The notes below the pieces were generated by a model. The model saw only the letters and a list, made by a program, of their open reading frames with translations. It was not told the DNA's origin and ran no database searches. This document shows positions 25,410 to 32,529 of a DNA stretch of 64,000 nucleotides, piece by piece. Source of the DNA: Nocardioides albus. GTDB taxonomy: Bacteria; Actinomycetota; Actinomycetes; Propionibacteriales; Nocardioidaceae. The stretch is from assembly GCF_014648255.1 (NCBI RefSeq), contig NZ_BMQT01000012.1, forward strand, positions 99,251 through 163,250, written 5' to 3'. Made by a program: the position numbers and the translations under genes. The first letter of the stretch is position 1, and every line of letters starts with the position of its first letter.

Positions 25410-26321
25410 TCAGGCGGCGTGACGGCTCCGGTAGGTGGTCGGCGAGGTGCCGTGGTGACGCTTGAAGGCCGCGCTCAGGGCGAACGGGTTGGCGTAGCCG
25501 ACGCGTCCGGCGATCGCCGAGAGGGTCAGGTCCGTGCCGACCAGCAGGTCTGCGGCCAGAGCGAGCCGCCACCTTGTCAGGTACGCAAGTGGTGGCTCCC
25601 CGACCTGCTCGGTGAAGCGTCGAGCCAGTGCGGCTCGCGAGAGACCGACCTGCTCACCGAGGCCGGCGACGGTCCAGGGCAGCTCGGGGTGCTGCTCCAT
25701 GGCACGCAGCACCGCGGCCACCGCGTCGTCGGCGGGAAGGGCAGGCGAGTCCGCGAGCACCTCCCGCACGGCTTTGACCACGAGCACGTCGAGCAGCCGG
25801 TCGAGCAGCGCCGCCTGGCCGGCCTCCTCACGCACCAGCTCTGCCGACAGCAGGTCGAGGACCGCGTTGTCGAAGCCGCGCAGCACCACGCTGGTCGGCA
25901 GCCGGGACAGCAGCAGCGAGCCCACGGATGTCTCGCGCTCATAGGTCCCGATGAGCATCACTGTCGCCTCCGGCGAGCGGCTGTTCCCCCAGGTGCGTAC
26001 GCCCAGCGCCAGCTCCTCGGCCAGCAGAGCCCCGTTCGGGTCGACACAGACCTGGCCGGGCAGGATCCGAATGTCGGCGGCGCGATCGGCCGAGTCGGCG
26101 ATGACATAGGTCGCCGGCCCGCGGCACACGATCACGTCGCCCGCCGCCACCTCCTGAGGCCCGTCGCAGCCGGTGAAGACCGCCTCGCCGCGTGCGATCG
26201 CGATGACCGTGAGCGGCACCTCGTCCTCGGCAGTGATCGACCACTCCCCGGCGAACACCGCCTTCAACAGGAAGGCGGCTTGGGCCCGCGGGCCGTCCAT
26301 GAGCAGATCGAGTGACGACAT
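25410..26321 (-). CDS. AraC-family regulator with cupin-type sensor
   Basis: A 303-aa protein. The N-terminal cupin-type domain (residues about 1-170) contains AIARGEAVFTGCDGPQEVAAGDVIVCRGPATY. The C-terminal AraC HTH (about 205-300) includes GLGEQVGLSRAALARRFTEQVGEPPLAYLTRWRLALAADLL and IAGRVGYANPFALSAAFKRHHGTSPTTYR. ATG 26321 is chosen; ATG 26339 is an alternative and neither has a strong ribosome-binding site. It is divergent from the NAD(P)-binding/DUF1772 pair, a common arrangement, and probably controls it. Confidence 0.88.
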   Translation of the reverse strand: MSSLDLLMDGPRAQAAFLLKAVFAGEWSITAEDEVPLTVIAIARGEAVFTGCDGPQEVAAGDVIVCRGPATYVIADSADRAADIRILPGQVCVDPNGALLAEELALGVRTWGNSRSPEATVMLIGTYERETSVGSLLLSRLPTSVVLRGFDNAVLDLLSAELVREEAGQAALLDRLLDVLVVKAVREVLADSPALPADDAVAAVLRAMEQHPELPWTVAGLGEQVGLSRAALARRFTEQVGEPPLAYLTRWRLALAADLLVGTDLTLSAIAGRVGYANPFALSAAFKRHHGTSPTTYRSRHAA

Positions 26322-26394
26322 GGTGAGACGATAACGCATGCTCGATGGAGCCGGACGTATTCCGTCGTCGCTCTCGACGGGCCAGATTAGAGGC

Positions 26395-27180
26395 ATGACA
26401 ACACTCATCACCGGCGCCACCGGCAAGACCGGCCAGCGCGTCGCCCACCGCCTCCAGACCCTCGACCACGACGTACGTGCCGTCACCCGCCACTCGACAC
26501 CCCGGTTCGACTGGCACGACCAGGCCACCTGGTCCGAGGCCGTCGACGGTTGCGCGTCGGCCTACCTGACCTTCCAGCCCGACCTCGGCCTGCCGGGTGC
26601 CGACGAGATCATCGGCGCGTTCGCCGCGCAGGCGGTCGCCGCGGGCTGCAGCCGGCTCGTGCTGCTCTCCGGCCGCGGCGAGGACGGTGCCCAGCGAGCC
26701 GAGCAGGCGATGATGGCCTCCGGCGCCGAGTGGACGATCCTGCGTTCGGCCTTCTTCCTGCAGAACTTCACCGAAGGTACGTTCGCGGACGAGCTCGCGG
26801 CCGGGTCGCTCACCATGGTCGAGCACACCGTCGCGGAGCCGTTCGTCGACGCCGACGACATCGCGGACGTCGCCGTCGCGACCCTCCTCGACGAGGCGTA
26901 CGTCGGTCGGGTCCTCGAGCTCACCGGGCCGCAGCTGCTCACCTTCGAGGAGGCAGCGCACGCCATCGGCGGGCCCACCGTGACGTACCGCTCCATGCCG
27001 ACCGAGGACTACGTCGCGGTCCTGACCGCGGCCGGGTTGCCGGCGCCCGACGCTGCCGGGCTGGCGTACCTCTTCGAGGAGGTTCTCGACGGCCGCAATG
27101 CCTACGTGAGCAGCGACGTCGAGTCGGTCCTGGGCCGCGCTGCTCGAAGCATCGATGATCTGGACCGGGGTGAGCGGTGA
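26395..27180 (+). CDS. NAD(P)H-binding (NmrA-like atypical SDR) protein
   Basis: A 261-aa Rossmann-fold protein. The dinucleotide-binding motif is at the very start (TLITGATGKTGQRVAHRL). The rest resembles NmrA/azoreductase-type atypical short-chain dehydrogenases (LVLLSGRGEDG, WTILRSAFFLQNFTE). No Tyr-x3-Lys catalytic pair is evident, so it may be a redox sensor or a quinone/azo reductase. ATG 26395 follows AGAGG. The gene is coupled to the DUF1772 gene (TGATG) and divergent from the AraC regulator. Confidence 0.87.
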   Translation: MTTLITGATGKTGQRVAHRLQTLDHDVRAVTRHSTPRFDWHDQATWSEAVDGCASAYLTFQPDLGLPGADEIIGAFAAQAVAAGCSRLVLLSGRGEDGAQRAEQAMMASGAEWTILRSAFFLQNFTEGTFADELAAGSLTMVEHTVAEPFVDADDIADVAVATLLDEAYVGRVLELTGPQLLTFEEAAHAIGGPTVTYRSMPTEDYVAVLTAAGLPAPDAAGLAYLFEEVLDGRNAYVSSDVESVLGRAARSIDDLDRGER

Positions 27181-27617
27181 TGAGCGAGGTCGTCCTCACC
27201 GGCGCGAGGCTGCTCAACGGCGTCACCGCCGGCATCTACATCGCCTTCCTGGTCGCCTTCATGTCAGCGCTGCACGGCCAGCCCGACGAGGTCTACGCGC
27301 GGGTCATGAACCGGCTCAACGTGGTCATCGTCAACCCGGTGTTCCTGGCCTTCTTCCTGGGCGCCCCGCTCCTGGCCCTGGTCCTCCTCGGATGGCACCG
27401 GGGCCCGCTCTCCATCACTGCCGCCTGCCTGGCCATCGCCGCCGTCGTCATCACCGTCGCGGCGAACCTGCCGCTGAACGACGCCCTGGCGAACGGTGGC
27501 GCCGTGTCCTCGTTCGAGAGGCCGTGGCTGATCTTTCACACGCTACGAACCCTCGCCGCGACCGGTGCCTTCGTCCTCCTCAGCCTGCCCGGGGTGGTCA
27601 CCCGGATGCCGGGCTAG
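27180..27617 (+). CDS. DUF1772 (anthrone oxygenase-like) membrane protein
   Basis: A 145-aa protein with four hydrophobic segments (TAGIYIAFLVAFMSAL, PVFLAFFLGAPLLALVLLG, ITAACLAIAAVVITVAANLP, LAATGAFVLLSL). The NLPLND motif after the third helix is typical of DUF1772, whose better-known members are anthrone oxygenases. It is translationally coupled to the NAD(P)-binding gene. Its TAG stop and that of the convergent kinase share the CTAG at 27614-27617. Confidence 0.82.
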   Translation: MSEVVLTGARLLNGVTAGIYIAFLVAFMSALHGQPDEVYARVMNRLNVVIVNPVFLAFFLGAPLLALVLLGWHRGPLSITAACLAIAAVVITVAANLPLNDALANGGAVSSFERPWLIFHTLRTLAATGAFVLLSLPGVVTRMPG

Positions 27618-28975
27618 CAGCAGACGACCTGCTGCACCTTGAACAGAGTGTCTTCCTGGCGCTGCATGTTGACGTAGCCCTGGTCCACCCAGACCACCCG
27701 AAAGAGCCCGTCCCCGAGGTCCTCGACCCGACGCTCGCCGTCGGCGTCGAGGTCGTCGAGGATGTGGTAGTAGAAGCCGTCGCCGCCGTTGGCATCATCG
27801 GTGCAGTCCCAGGCGGCCGGGTCGTCGAGGTCGGGGATGTAGAGACCCGCGGCCTCGCAGTCACCTGCCTGCAACGCGTCGACGAACCGGACGGCCGCCG
27901 TCTCCGCTCCGCTGACCGGCTTCGCACCGGCGGTCTCCTCGCCGTTGGCCGGATCCTCGGCAGGACCGCCACGCGTGACGAACCAGGTCGCGGCACCGCC
28001 GAGCACCAGGGCGATTCCGACGGCCGCGGCGACGAGGACGGCACCACGCCGACGACTTGCCGGCCGCTGCTGGGGCTGGGGCGGAGGCGGCGGCATGGGT
28101 GTCGACTGCGCCGGCCCCGGCGAACGAAGCACGGTCGACGCCTCCGACGGAGGAGGTACGGCGACGGCCCGGCCCTCGGCGGCGGCGGTGAGCGCTGAGG
28201 CGAAGCTCCCCGCGTCCGGCCAGCGGTCCTCGGCCCTCGGCTCCAGGGCGCGCATGATCACCGCGGACACGGTCGCCGGCACCGCCGCGACCGTGCCGAG
28301 GTCGGGAACCCGGGACACGACCGTCAACGCCGGTGCGGGCGAGCGGCCCGCGAACATCGCCCACGCGACCGCACCCAGGCTGCGTACGTCGGCCCGATGG
28401 TCGATCGGCAGTGACTCGTCGAACTGCTCGGGCGCCATGTAGGCGGGGGTCCCGATCTGTCGGGTCACCTCCGAGTGCTGGTCGAGCGCGCGGGCGACGC
28501 CGAGGTCGGCAACCATCGCGCGCAGCCGACCGTCGGACCCACCTGTGAGCAGGATGTTGGCCGGCTTCACGTCTCGGTGGATGACGGAACGCGCGTGCAG
28601 CGCGTCGAGGCCGGACGCGGCCTGCGTCACCAGGTCGGCGACCAGCGGGGCCGGCATGCCTTGCGGGTGCTGGGCGATCAGCTCCGCGACGCTGCCCGCA
28701 TCGGCGTACGCCATCACGAAGTAGGGCGCCCCCGTCGGGGTCTCGCCGATGTCGTGGACCGACACGACATGAGGCGAGTCGACCGACCTGAGGAAACGCG
28801 CCTCCTGCAGGAACCGCTCCCGGATGTCGTCCGCCTGAGTCCATTGGGCGCTGAGCACCTTCACCGCGACGGGCGAGTCGAGGACCGGGTCGTGGTAGAG
28901 CCACACCTCGGCGAAGCCGCCGGAGCCGAGTGGCTTGACCTGGCGCAGGCGCCCGAGGATCTGGGGAAGGGTCAC
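27614..28975 (-). CDS. Serine/threonine protein kinase, membrane-anchored
   Basis: A 453-aa Hanks-type kinase. Gly loop LGSGGFAEVW (16-25), lysine K39 in VAVKVL, catalytic loop HRDVKPANILL (H133-R134-D135) and DLG in place of DFG (157-159) are present, followed by GTPAYMAPEQF. A Pro/Gln-rich juxtamembrane region and one helix (about 318-340) lead to an extracellular domain of about 110 residues with four cysteines, including a final CC. That domain contains a paired ADGERRVEDLGDGLFRVVW segment and could sense ligand. GTG 28975 is the only plausible start. Confidence 0.92.
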   Translation of the reverse strand: MTLPQILGRLRQVKPLGSGGFAEVWLYHDPVLDSPVAVKVLSAQWTQADDIRERFLQEARFLRSVDSPHVVSVHDIGETPTGAPYFVMAYADAGSVAELIAQHPQGMPAPLVADLVTQAASGLDALHARSVIHRDVKPANILLTGGSDGRLRAMVADLGVARALDQHSEVTRQIGTPAYMAPEQFDESLPIDHRADVRSLGAVAWAMFAGRSPAPALTVVSRVPDLGTVAAVPATVSAVIMRALEPRAEDRWPDAGSFASALTAAAEGRAVAVPPPSEASTVLRSPGPAQSTPMPPPPPQPQQRPASRRRGAVLVAAAVGIALVLGGAATWFVTRGGPAEDPANGEETAGAKPVSGAETAAVRFVDALQAGDCEAAGLYIPDLDDPAAWDCTDDANGGDGFYYHILDDLDADGERRVEDLGDGLFRVVWVDQGYVNMQRQEDTLFKVQQVVCC

Positions 28976-29045
28976 CGGGACATTATGAGACCGCGACCGT
29001 GGCGCCTGCCAGCGACCTCCTGGGCCGCGCCCCTATCATCGTCGG

Positions 29046-29414
29046 ATGAAGGCGAAGGAGCTGGTGGGGGTCTACGACGCCGATGGCGGGCTGCTCGGCG
29101 AAGCGGCCTACGTGTGGGGCCGGCTGCGCGGCACCCGACACTGCTCCCTCTGCGACATCACCCACTCGCCCCTGCGGCGAAAGCCCAGCTGGGACGATCT
29201 CGTCGCCAGGCTCCCGGTTCCGTTCACACTGCTCCACCTCAACGAGATGCCCGCCGATGTCGCCGCCGTGATCCGCACGGCAGGCGCGCCGGCCGTCCTG
29301 GTCCGTACCGAGGCTGATCTGACCACCTTGCTCGACGCCGCCGACCTCGAGCACCTAGCCGGCGACGTGCAGCGCTTCGAGCAGCTGCTCCGCAGCCGCC
29401 TGGCCTCGCTCTGA
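29046..29414 (+). CDS. Hypothetical protein with CSLCD motif
   Basis: A 122-aa soluble protein, not assigned to a family. The first half carries GTRHCSLCDITHSPLRRKPSW, where the Cys pair plus His could bind metal or be redox active. The second half reads like a thioredoxin-fold tail (PFTLLHLNEMPADVAAVI, APAVLVRTEADLTTLLD). It starts 70 bp from the divergent kinase and ends before the tRNA-Arg terminator. A role as a GTPase-like or thioredoxin-like protein cannot be decided. Confidence 0.7.
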   Translation: MKAKELVGVYDADGGLLGEAAYVWGRLRGTRHCSLCDITHSPLRRKPSWDDLVARLPVPFTLLHLNEMPADVAAVIRTAGAPAVLVRTEADLTTLLDAADLEHLAGDVQRFEQLLRSRLASL

Positions 29415-29438
29415 GACCAGAAACGAGTGGGGAAAGGA

Positions 29439-29467
29439 GAAGGCCCATGTCAGCGACATGGGCCTTC
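29439..29467. terminator. Terminator of tRNA-Arg, possibly bidirectional
   Basis: A 13-bp perfect stem, GAAGGCCCATGTC with a 3-nt loop, at 29439-29467. It lies between the end of the plus-strand gene at 29414 and the 3' end of the minus-strand tRNA-Arg. Confidence 0.7.
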
Positions 29468-29475
29468 GTGTTCTG

Positions 29476-29548
29476 CGCGCCTGTAGGGATTCGAACCCCA
29501 AACCTTCTGATCCGTAGTCAGATGCTCTATCCGTTGAGCTACAGGCGC
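29476..29548 (-). tRNA. tRNA-Arg (anticodon ACG)
   Basis: A 73-nt cloverleaf: acceptor GCGCCTG/CAGGCGC, anticodon stem TCTGA/TCAGA with loop CTACGGA, and T-loop TTCGAAT. ACG (inosine-modified) reads CGU/CGC/CGA. CCA is not encoded. Confidence 0.97.
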
Positions 29549-29655
29549 AGTGTTACCGAAGCAACGTGTAGAAGATTAGCGGATGATGGTCCGTGACCAG
29601 AAATCGCCACGTGTGAGAGGATCTGGCGCCAGCCACAGCATCGGGGAGGTGGAGC

Positions 29656-30702
29656 GTGAGCAAGCGTCAACCCACGCCATCCGGCGAGGAGAAGAACGTG
29701 ACCGACGGGGGAAACACGCCGAGAACGCGTGCACTGCTCGAGGCCAAGGGCATCGAGCTGTTCGAGCTCATCGCGGACAGAGGTGAGCTCCCCGCATCCG
29801 ACGCGCGGATCAGCCAAGGCGGGGAGTTCGCCGACGCACTAGCTTCATTGATCGAGCTCGGATTGGTCCGCAAGGCCGGGGACGGCGATTCCAGCTGGGT
29901 TGCTGTCGACCCGGCAACCGTCCAGGCCCAAATCGTCGCGCCGATGACGCAGGAGGGCATCCGCCTGCTTCAGGAATCGGCCGAGTGGGCCACTCACTTC
30001 ACCACCTTGCGCAGCGCGTGGCGACGTTCGGCCCCCGATGACGAGCGCGGCCCGTTCACCTACGTGCATCGCCCCGCGATCCAACCGTTCGTCGACTCGC
30101 TCGCCGCAGAGTGCGAGTTCGAGGCGCTCACCGCGCAGCCTCAGAACAGGAGGGCCGGCGGGGACGCGCTTGCAGAAGCGATCGCCAAGGAGCAGGCGAT
30201 GATCAAACGTGGCGTCACGATGCGCACGCTCTATCAACACGCCGCGAGGCGCAGCAGCGAAACGAGGGAGTACGTCTCCGCGGTCGTCGCGGCGGGCGGC
30301 GAGGTCCGTACGCTCGATGAGTTCTTCAACCGGATGTTGATCTTCGACCGCCGGATCGCAGTCATTCCCAGCCCTGACGGCGTCGATGTCGCGGTAGCTG
30401 TTCGGGAACCGTCTGTCGTTGCCTACCTGGTCGATGTCTTCGAGCGTGCCTGGGAACGAGGGCGGCCGTTCGGACACGGCGACCCGTCCACGTTGAAGGA
30501 CATCGCCAGCGAGCAACGGTCGATGACCCTCAGGATGCTCATCGAAGGGCATTCTGACCCGGCCGCGTCGAAGCGGCTCGGGGTCAGCCCGAGAACCTAT
30601 GCCGGCTATGTCGCCGATCTCAAAGAGGAGTACAGCGTCGATACCCGCTTCCAGCTCGGCTACGAGATCGGACGAAGCGGGTCGAGCGCCATCGACGAGT
30701 GA
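29656..30702 (+). CDS. TrmB/LuxR-type transcriptional regulator
   Basis: A 348-aa protein with GTG 29656 behind GGGGAGGTGG. Residues about 25-75 are TrmB-like winged helix (ALLEAKGIELFELIADRGELP, LASLIELGLVRKAG). The middle has a phospholipase-D-backbone-like region (MRTLYQHAARRSSETREYVSAVV, GGEVRTLDEFFNRMLIFDRRIAVI). The C-terminus has a LuxR-type HTH (RMLIEGHSDPAASKRLGVSPRTYAGYVADL, about 290-325). It converges with the DITWG peptide gene, the two stops being 13 bp apart. Regulators of this build are often paired with a secreted peptide, so a sensing link is proposed. Confidence 0.83.
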   Translation: MSKRQPTPSGEEKNVTDGGNTPRTRALLEAKGIELFELIADRGELPASDARISQGGEFADALASLIELGLVRKAGDGDSSWVAVDPATVQAQIVAPMTQEGIRLLQESAEWATHFTTLRSAWRRSAPDDERGPFTYVHRPAIQPFVDSLAAECEFEALTAQPQNRRAGGDALAEAIAKEQAMIKRGVTMRTLYQHAARRSSETREYVSAVVAAGGEVRTLDEFFNRMLIFDRRIAVIPSPDGVDVAVAVREPSVVAYLVDVFERAWERGRPFGHGDPSTLKDIASEQRSMTLRMLIEGHSDPAASKRLGVSPRTYAGYVADLKEEYSVDTRFQLGYEIGRSGSSAIDE

Positions 30703-30714
30703 TGCCTGGGGCGG

Positions 30715-30897
30715 TCAGCCCCAGGTGATGTCCTTGGCCTGAAGGCCCCAAGTGATGTCGAGAGTCTGAACCGTCTCCGGCTGGGCGCCGAAGCCCCAGG
30801 TGATGTCTGCCTGAGCCGGCCCTGCGGGGAACAGCGTGACCGCAACCGTCGCCGCCGAGGCCAGCGCGATAGCTGCAGCAGTGCGTACGAGCTTCAT
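30715..30897 (-). CDS. Secreted peptide precursor with three DITWG repeats
   Basis: A 60-aa precursor. ATG 30897 has GGAAGGGAAG upstream, so the longer in-frame extension is rejected. Residues 1-30 are a classical signal peptide (MKLVRTAAAIALASAATVAV, then TLFPAGPAQA) with an AxA site at 28-30. The mature 30-residue part starts exactly with DITWG (31-35), has a second copy at 47-51 and ends in a third at 56-60. Spacers after the first two are FGAQ and LQAK. No cysteine and no modification enzymes are nearby. It is probably an exported signalling or surface peptide; the function is unproven. Confidence 0.78.
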   Translation of the reverse strand: MKLVRTAAAIALASAATVAVTLFPAGPAQADITWGFGAQPETVQTLDITWGLQAKDITWG

Positions 30898-30968
30898 GTT
30901 CTTCCCTTCCTGATCTCGAGGCCGAACCGGTGCCGAGAGGCCTACGGAATGATTATTGTGCAGGTTGG

Positions 30969-30986
30969 TGGGTTTCGGGTAACCCA
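30969..30986. promoter_or_regulatory. Palindrome upstream of DITWG peptide gene
   Basis: TGGGTT-tcgggt-AACCCA, a perfect 6-bp inverted repeat, lies 71 bp upstream of the peptide ATG. An AT-rich stretch (GAATGATTATTG, 30946-30957) between them could be a -10 region. The neighbouring TrmB/LuxR regulator is a candidate ligand. Confidence 0.35.
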
Positions 30987-31037
30987 AGTTCCGGCGTACG
31001 GACTTTCGCACTGCGCAAACTTGCAGGTCAGAAAGGC

Positions 31038-31066
31038 GTTTGGCCCCCTCATGAAGGGGGCCAAAC
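31038..31066 (-). terminator. Terminator of tRNA-Ser(GCT)
   Basis: A 12-bp stem (GTTTGGCCCCCT pairing with its complement) and a 5-nt loop, located 14 bp downstream of the tRNA 3' end. Confidence 0.75.
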
Positions 31067-31079
31067 TCGTTGAAACTGG

Positions 31080-31170
31080 CGGAGGCGGAGGGATTTGAAC
31101 CCTCGATGGGGTTTAAGCCCCAAACTCGATTAGCAGTCGAGCGCCATAGACCGGACTAGGCGACGCCTCC
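31080..31170 (-). tRNA. tRNA-Ser (anticodon GCT)
   Basis: A 91-nt class II tRNA with a long variable arm. Acceptor GGAGGCG/CGCCTCC, anticodon stem CTCGA/TCGAG with loop CTGCTAA, T-loop TTCAAAT. Reads AGC/AGU. Confidence 0.97.
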
Positions 31171-31214
31171 ATACCGCGCGATCAGGCTAGCAACACCTGT
31201 GCGCCTGGGACCAA

Positions 31215-31700
31215 TCAGGAGGCTTCGGGAGACCCAGAGCTGGTGTCGAGGGGCTTGATCGTGGCCTTCAGATAGCCCTGGAGCTCGCGTACGAACTGCT
31301 CCCGGTCGATGCCGATGATGGTCACGGGGATCGTGGTCGCGCCGCCCTTCTTGAGCCGGAGCTCCAAGCACGGCGATCCGGCGGGCATCGTGGTCACCGC
31401 CTCCTGGATGTCGGCCCAGCGGGCCTCACGCACGCCGGCACCCCGCACGAACGCGACCCGGTAGCCCTGAGCGCTGGCGCGCAGGACGTACGCCTTGTTG
31501 CGGAGCCACCAGCCGAACCCGATCACCGCGACGATGCCGAGGACCAGCGGGACGAAGAGCCACGCGAAGTCGATCCGGGCCGCGATCACGACGGCCGTGC
31601 CGGCGAAGACCAGTAGTGCCAGGCCGACCACGGAGGCGCCGAGGAGGCGGGCCTGCACGGTCGGGGCCAGGCGGTAATAGGTGAGCTCAGCAGATGACAC
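31215..31700 (-). CDS. Membrane protein with PH-like cytoplasmic domain, unknown
   Basis: A 161-aa protein from GTG 31700, behind GGGGA. Two close helices (about 18-60: LLGASVVGLALLVFAGTAVVIAA, FAWLFVPLVLGIVAVIGFGWWL) are followed by a beta-rich domain of about 90 residues (VLRASAQGYRVAFVRGAGVREARWADIQEAVTT, LELRLKKGGATTIPV). This architecture recalls bacterial PH-domain membrane proteins. No catalytic residues are visible. It stands between tRNA-Ser(GCT) and a divergent small gene. Confidence 0.75.
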   Translation of the reverse strand: MSSAELTYYRLAPTVQARLLGASVVGLALLVFAGTAVVIAARIDFAWLFVPLVLGIVAVIGFGWWLRNKAYVLRASAQGYRVAFVRGAGVREARWADIQEAVTTMPAGSPCLELRLKKGGATTIPVTIIGIDREQFVRELQGYLKATIKPLDTSSGSPEAS

Positions 31701-31753
31701 GTCCCCATTGTGGCCGACACGAAGCCCCTGAGCCGCATCGGCTTGCTCCTTTA

Positions 31754-31769
31754 CGTGACCTAGGTCACA
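31754..31769. promoter_or_regulatory. CRP/GlxR-like site
   Basis: CGTGACCTAGGTCACA fits TGTGA-N6-TCACA at 9 of 10 informative positions and contains a perfect 14-bp palindrome (31755-31768). It ends 9 bp before the ATG at 31778, a position usually associated with repression. Confidence 0.6.
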
Positions 31770-31777
31770 CTTTGTTC

Positions 31778-32104
31778 ATGACAGGTGTGCTTCCCAATAT
31801 GTCGGATGCTCTTCGGGCCCTGGATACCGCCATCGCCGCTCCCCGCCCTGGGGCCAACGTCGGCCTCTGGCGCTGGTCGGTGCGTCAGCGCCTCGCCGGC
31901 GTACGCGAGGCGCTGATGATCCTCGACACCGGGCAGGAGTGGCATGCCCTCAGCGATGTCACCGCGCTGCGGGATCGAGGCACGCTGCTGAGCCGGCTCG
32001 CGGTTCTCGCCGACGACGTGCTCGACCGCACCGACATCGAGGATCTTCTCCTCGAGCTGCGGCGGTTGATGATCGACGTGGATCGACACCTGCAAGAGGT
32101 CTAG
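31778..32104 (+). CDS. Hypothetical protein, 108 aa
   Basis: A small soluble, helical, Leu/Arg/Asp-rich protein (GLWRWSVRQRLAGVREALMIL, LLSRLAVLADDVLDRTDIEDLLLELRRLMIDVDRHLQEV). ATG 31778 and ATG 31799 are both possible and neither has a clear ribosome-binding site. The first lies directly after the CRP-like palindrome, so a leaderless message is conceivable. No family was recognised. Confidence 0.65.
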   Translation: MTGVLPNMSDALRALDTAIAAPRPGANVGLWRWSVRQRLAGVREALMILDTGQEWHALSDVTALRDRGTLLSRLAVLADDVLDRTDIEDLLLELRRLMIDVDRHLQEV

Positions 32105-32121
32105 GTCTCGCAGGCAACTGG

Positions 32122-32206
32122 CAGAGGGGGCGGGATTCGAACCCGCGGTAGGTCTCCCTACGACCGCTTTCAAGGCGGTTCCGATCGGCCACTCCGGCAC
32201 CCCTCC
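32122..32206 (-). tRNA. tRNA-Ser (anticodon TGA)
   Basis: An 85-nt class II tRNA. Acceptor GGAGGGG/CCCCTCT (first pair G-U), anticodon stem ACCGC/GCGGT with loop CTTGAAA, T-loop TTCGAAT. Reads UCA and wobble codons. Confidence 0.96.
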
Positions 32207-32249
32207 ATGCGCCCGTGGGCGCGGAACCTGAGTCTAGTGCGCCTGAGGG

Positions 32250-32480
32250 TCAGGCGCTCAACTCGACCAGAACGTCACCCTCCTGGACGACATCTCCAGC
32301 GGCAACCTTGATCGCTACCACGGTGCCCGGCGCCTCGGCGAGGACCGGGATCTCCATCTTCATCGACTCCAGCAGCATGACGGTGTCCCCGACGGCGACC
32401 TGGTCTCCAGGCTGCACGCCTACGCTCATGACGTTCGCGACCATCTCGGCCGCGATCGTGGTGGGGGTTCTGCGGTTCAT
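32250..32480 (-). CDS. Stand-alone biotin/lipoyl attachment protein
   Basis: A 76-aa single-domain biotin carboxyl carrier type protein. The biotinylation site is the lysine in LESMKMEIPV (about residue 42), with flanking PGDQVAVGDTVM and GTVVAIKVAAGDVVQEGDVLVELSA repeats that form the barrel. Such short carriers serve acyl-CoA carboxylases whose catalytic subunits are encoded elsewhere; none is adjacent here. Confidence 0.9.
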   Translation of the reverse strand: MNRRTPTTIAAEMVANVMSVGVQPGDQVAVGDTVMLLESMKMEIPVLAEAPGTVVAIKVAAGDVVQEGDVLVELSA

Positions 32481-32529
32481 ACCCCAGAACCTATGGGTTA
32501 CCCGATGGTAGCCCTAGCCTGATGGCGTC

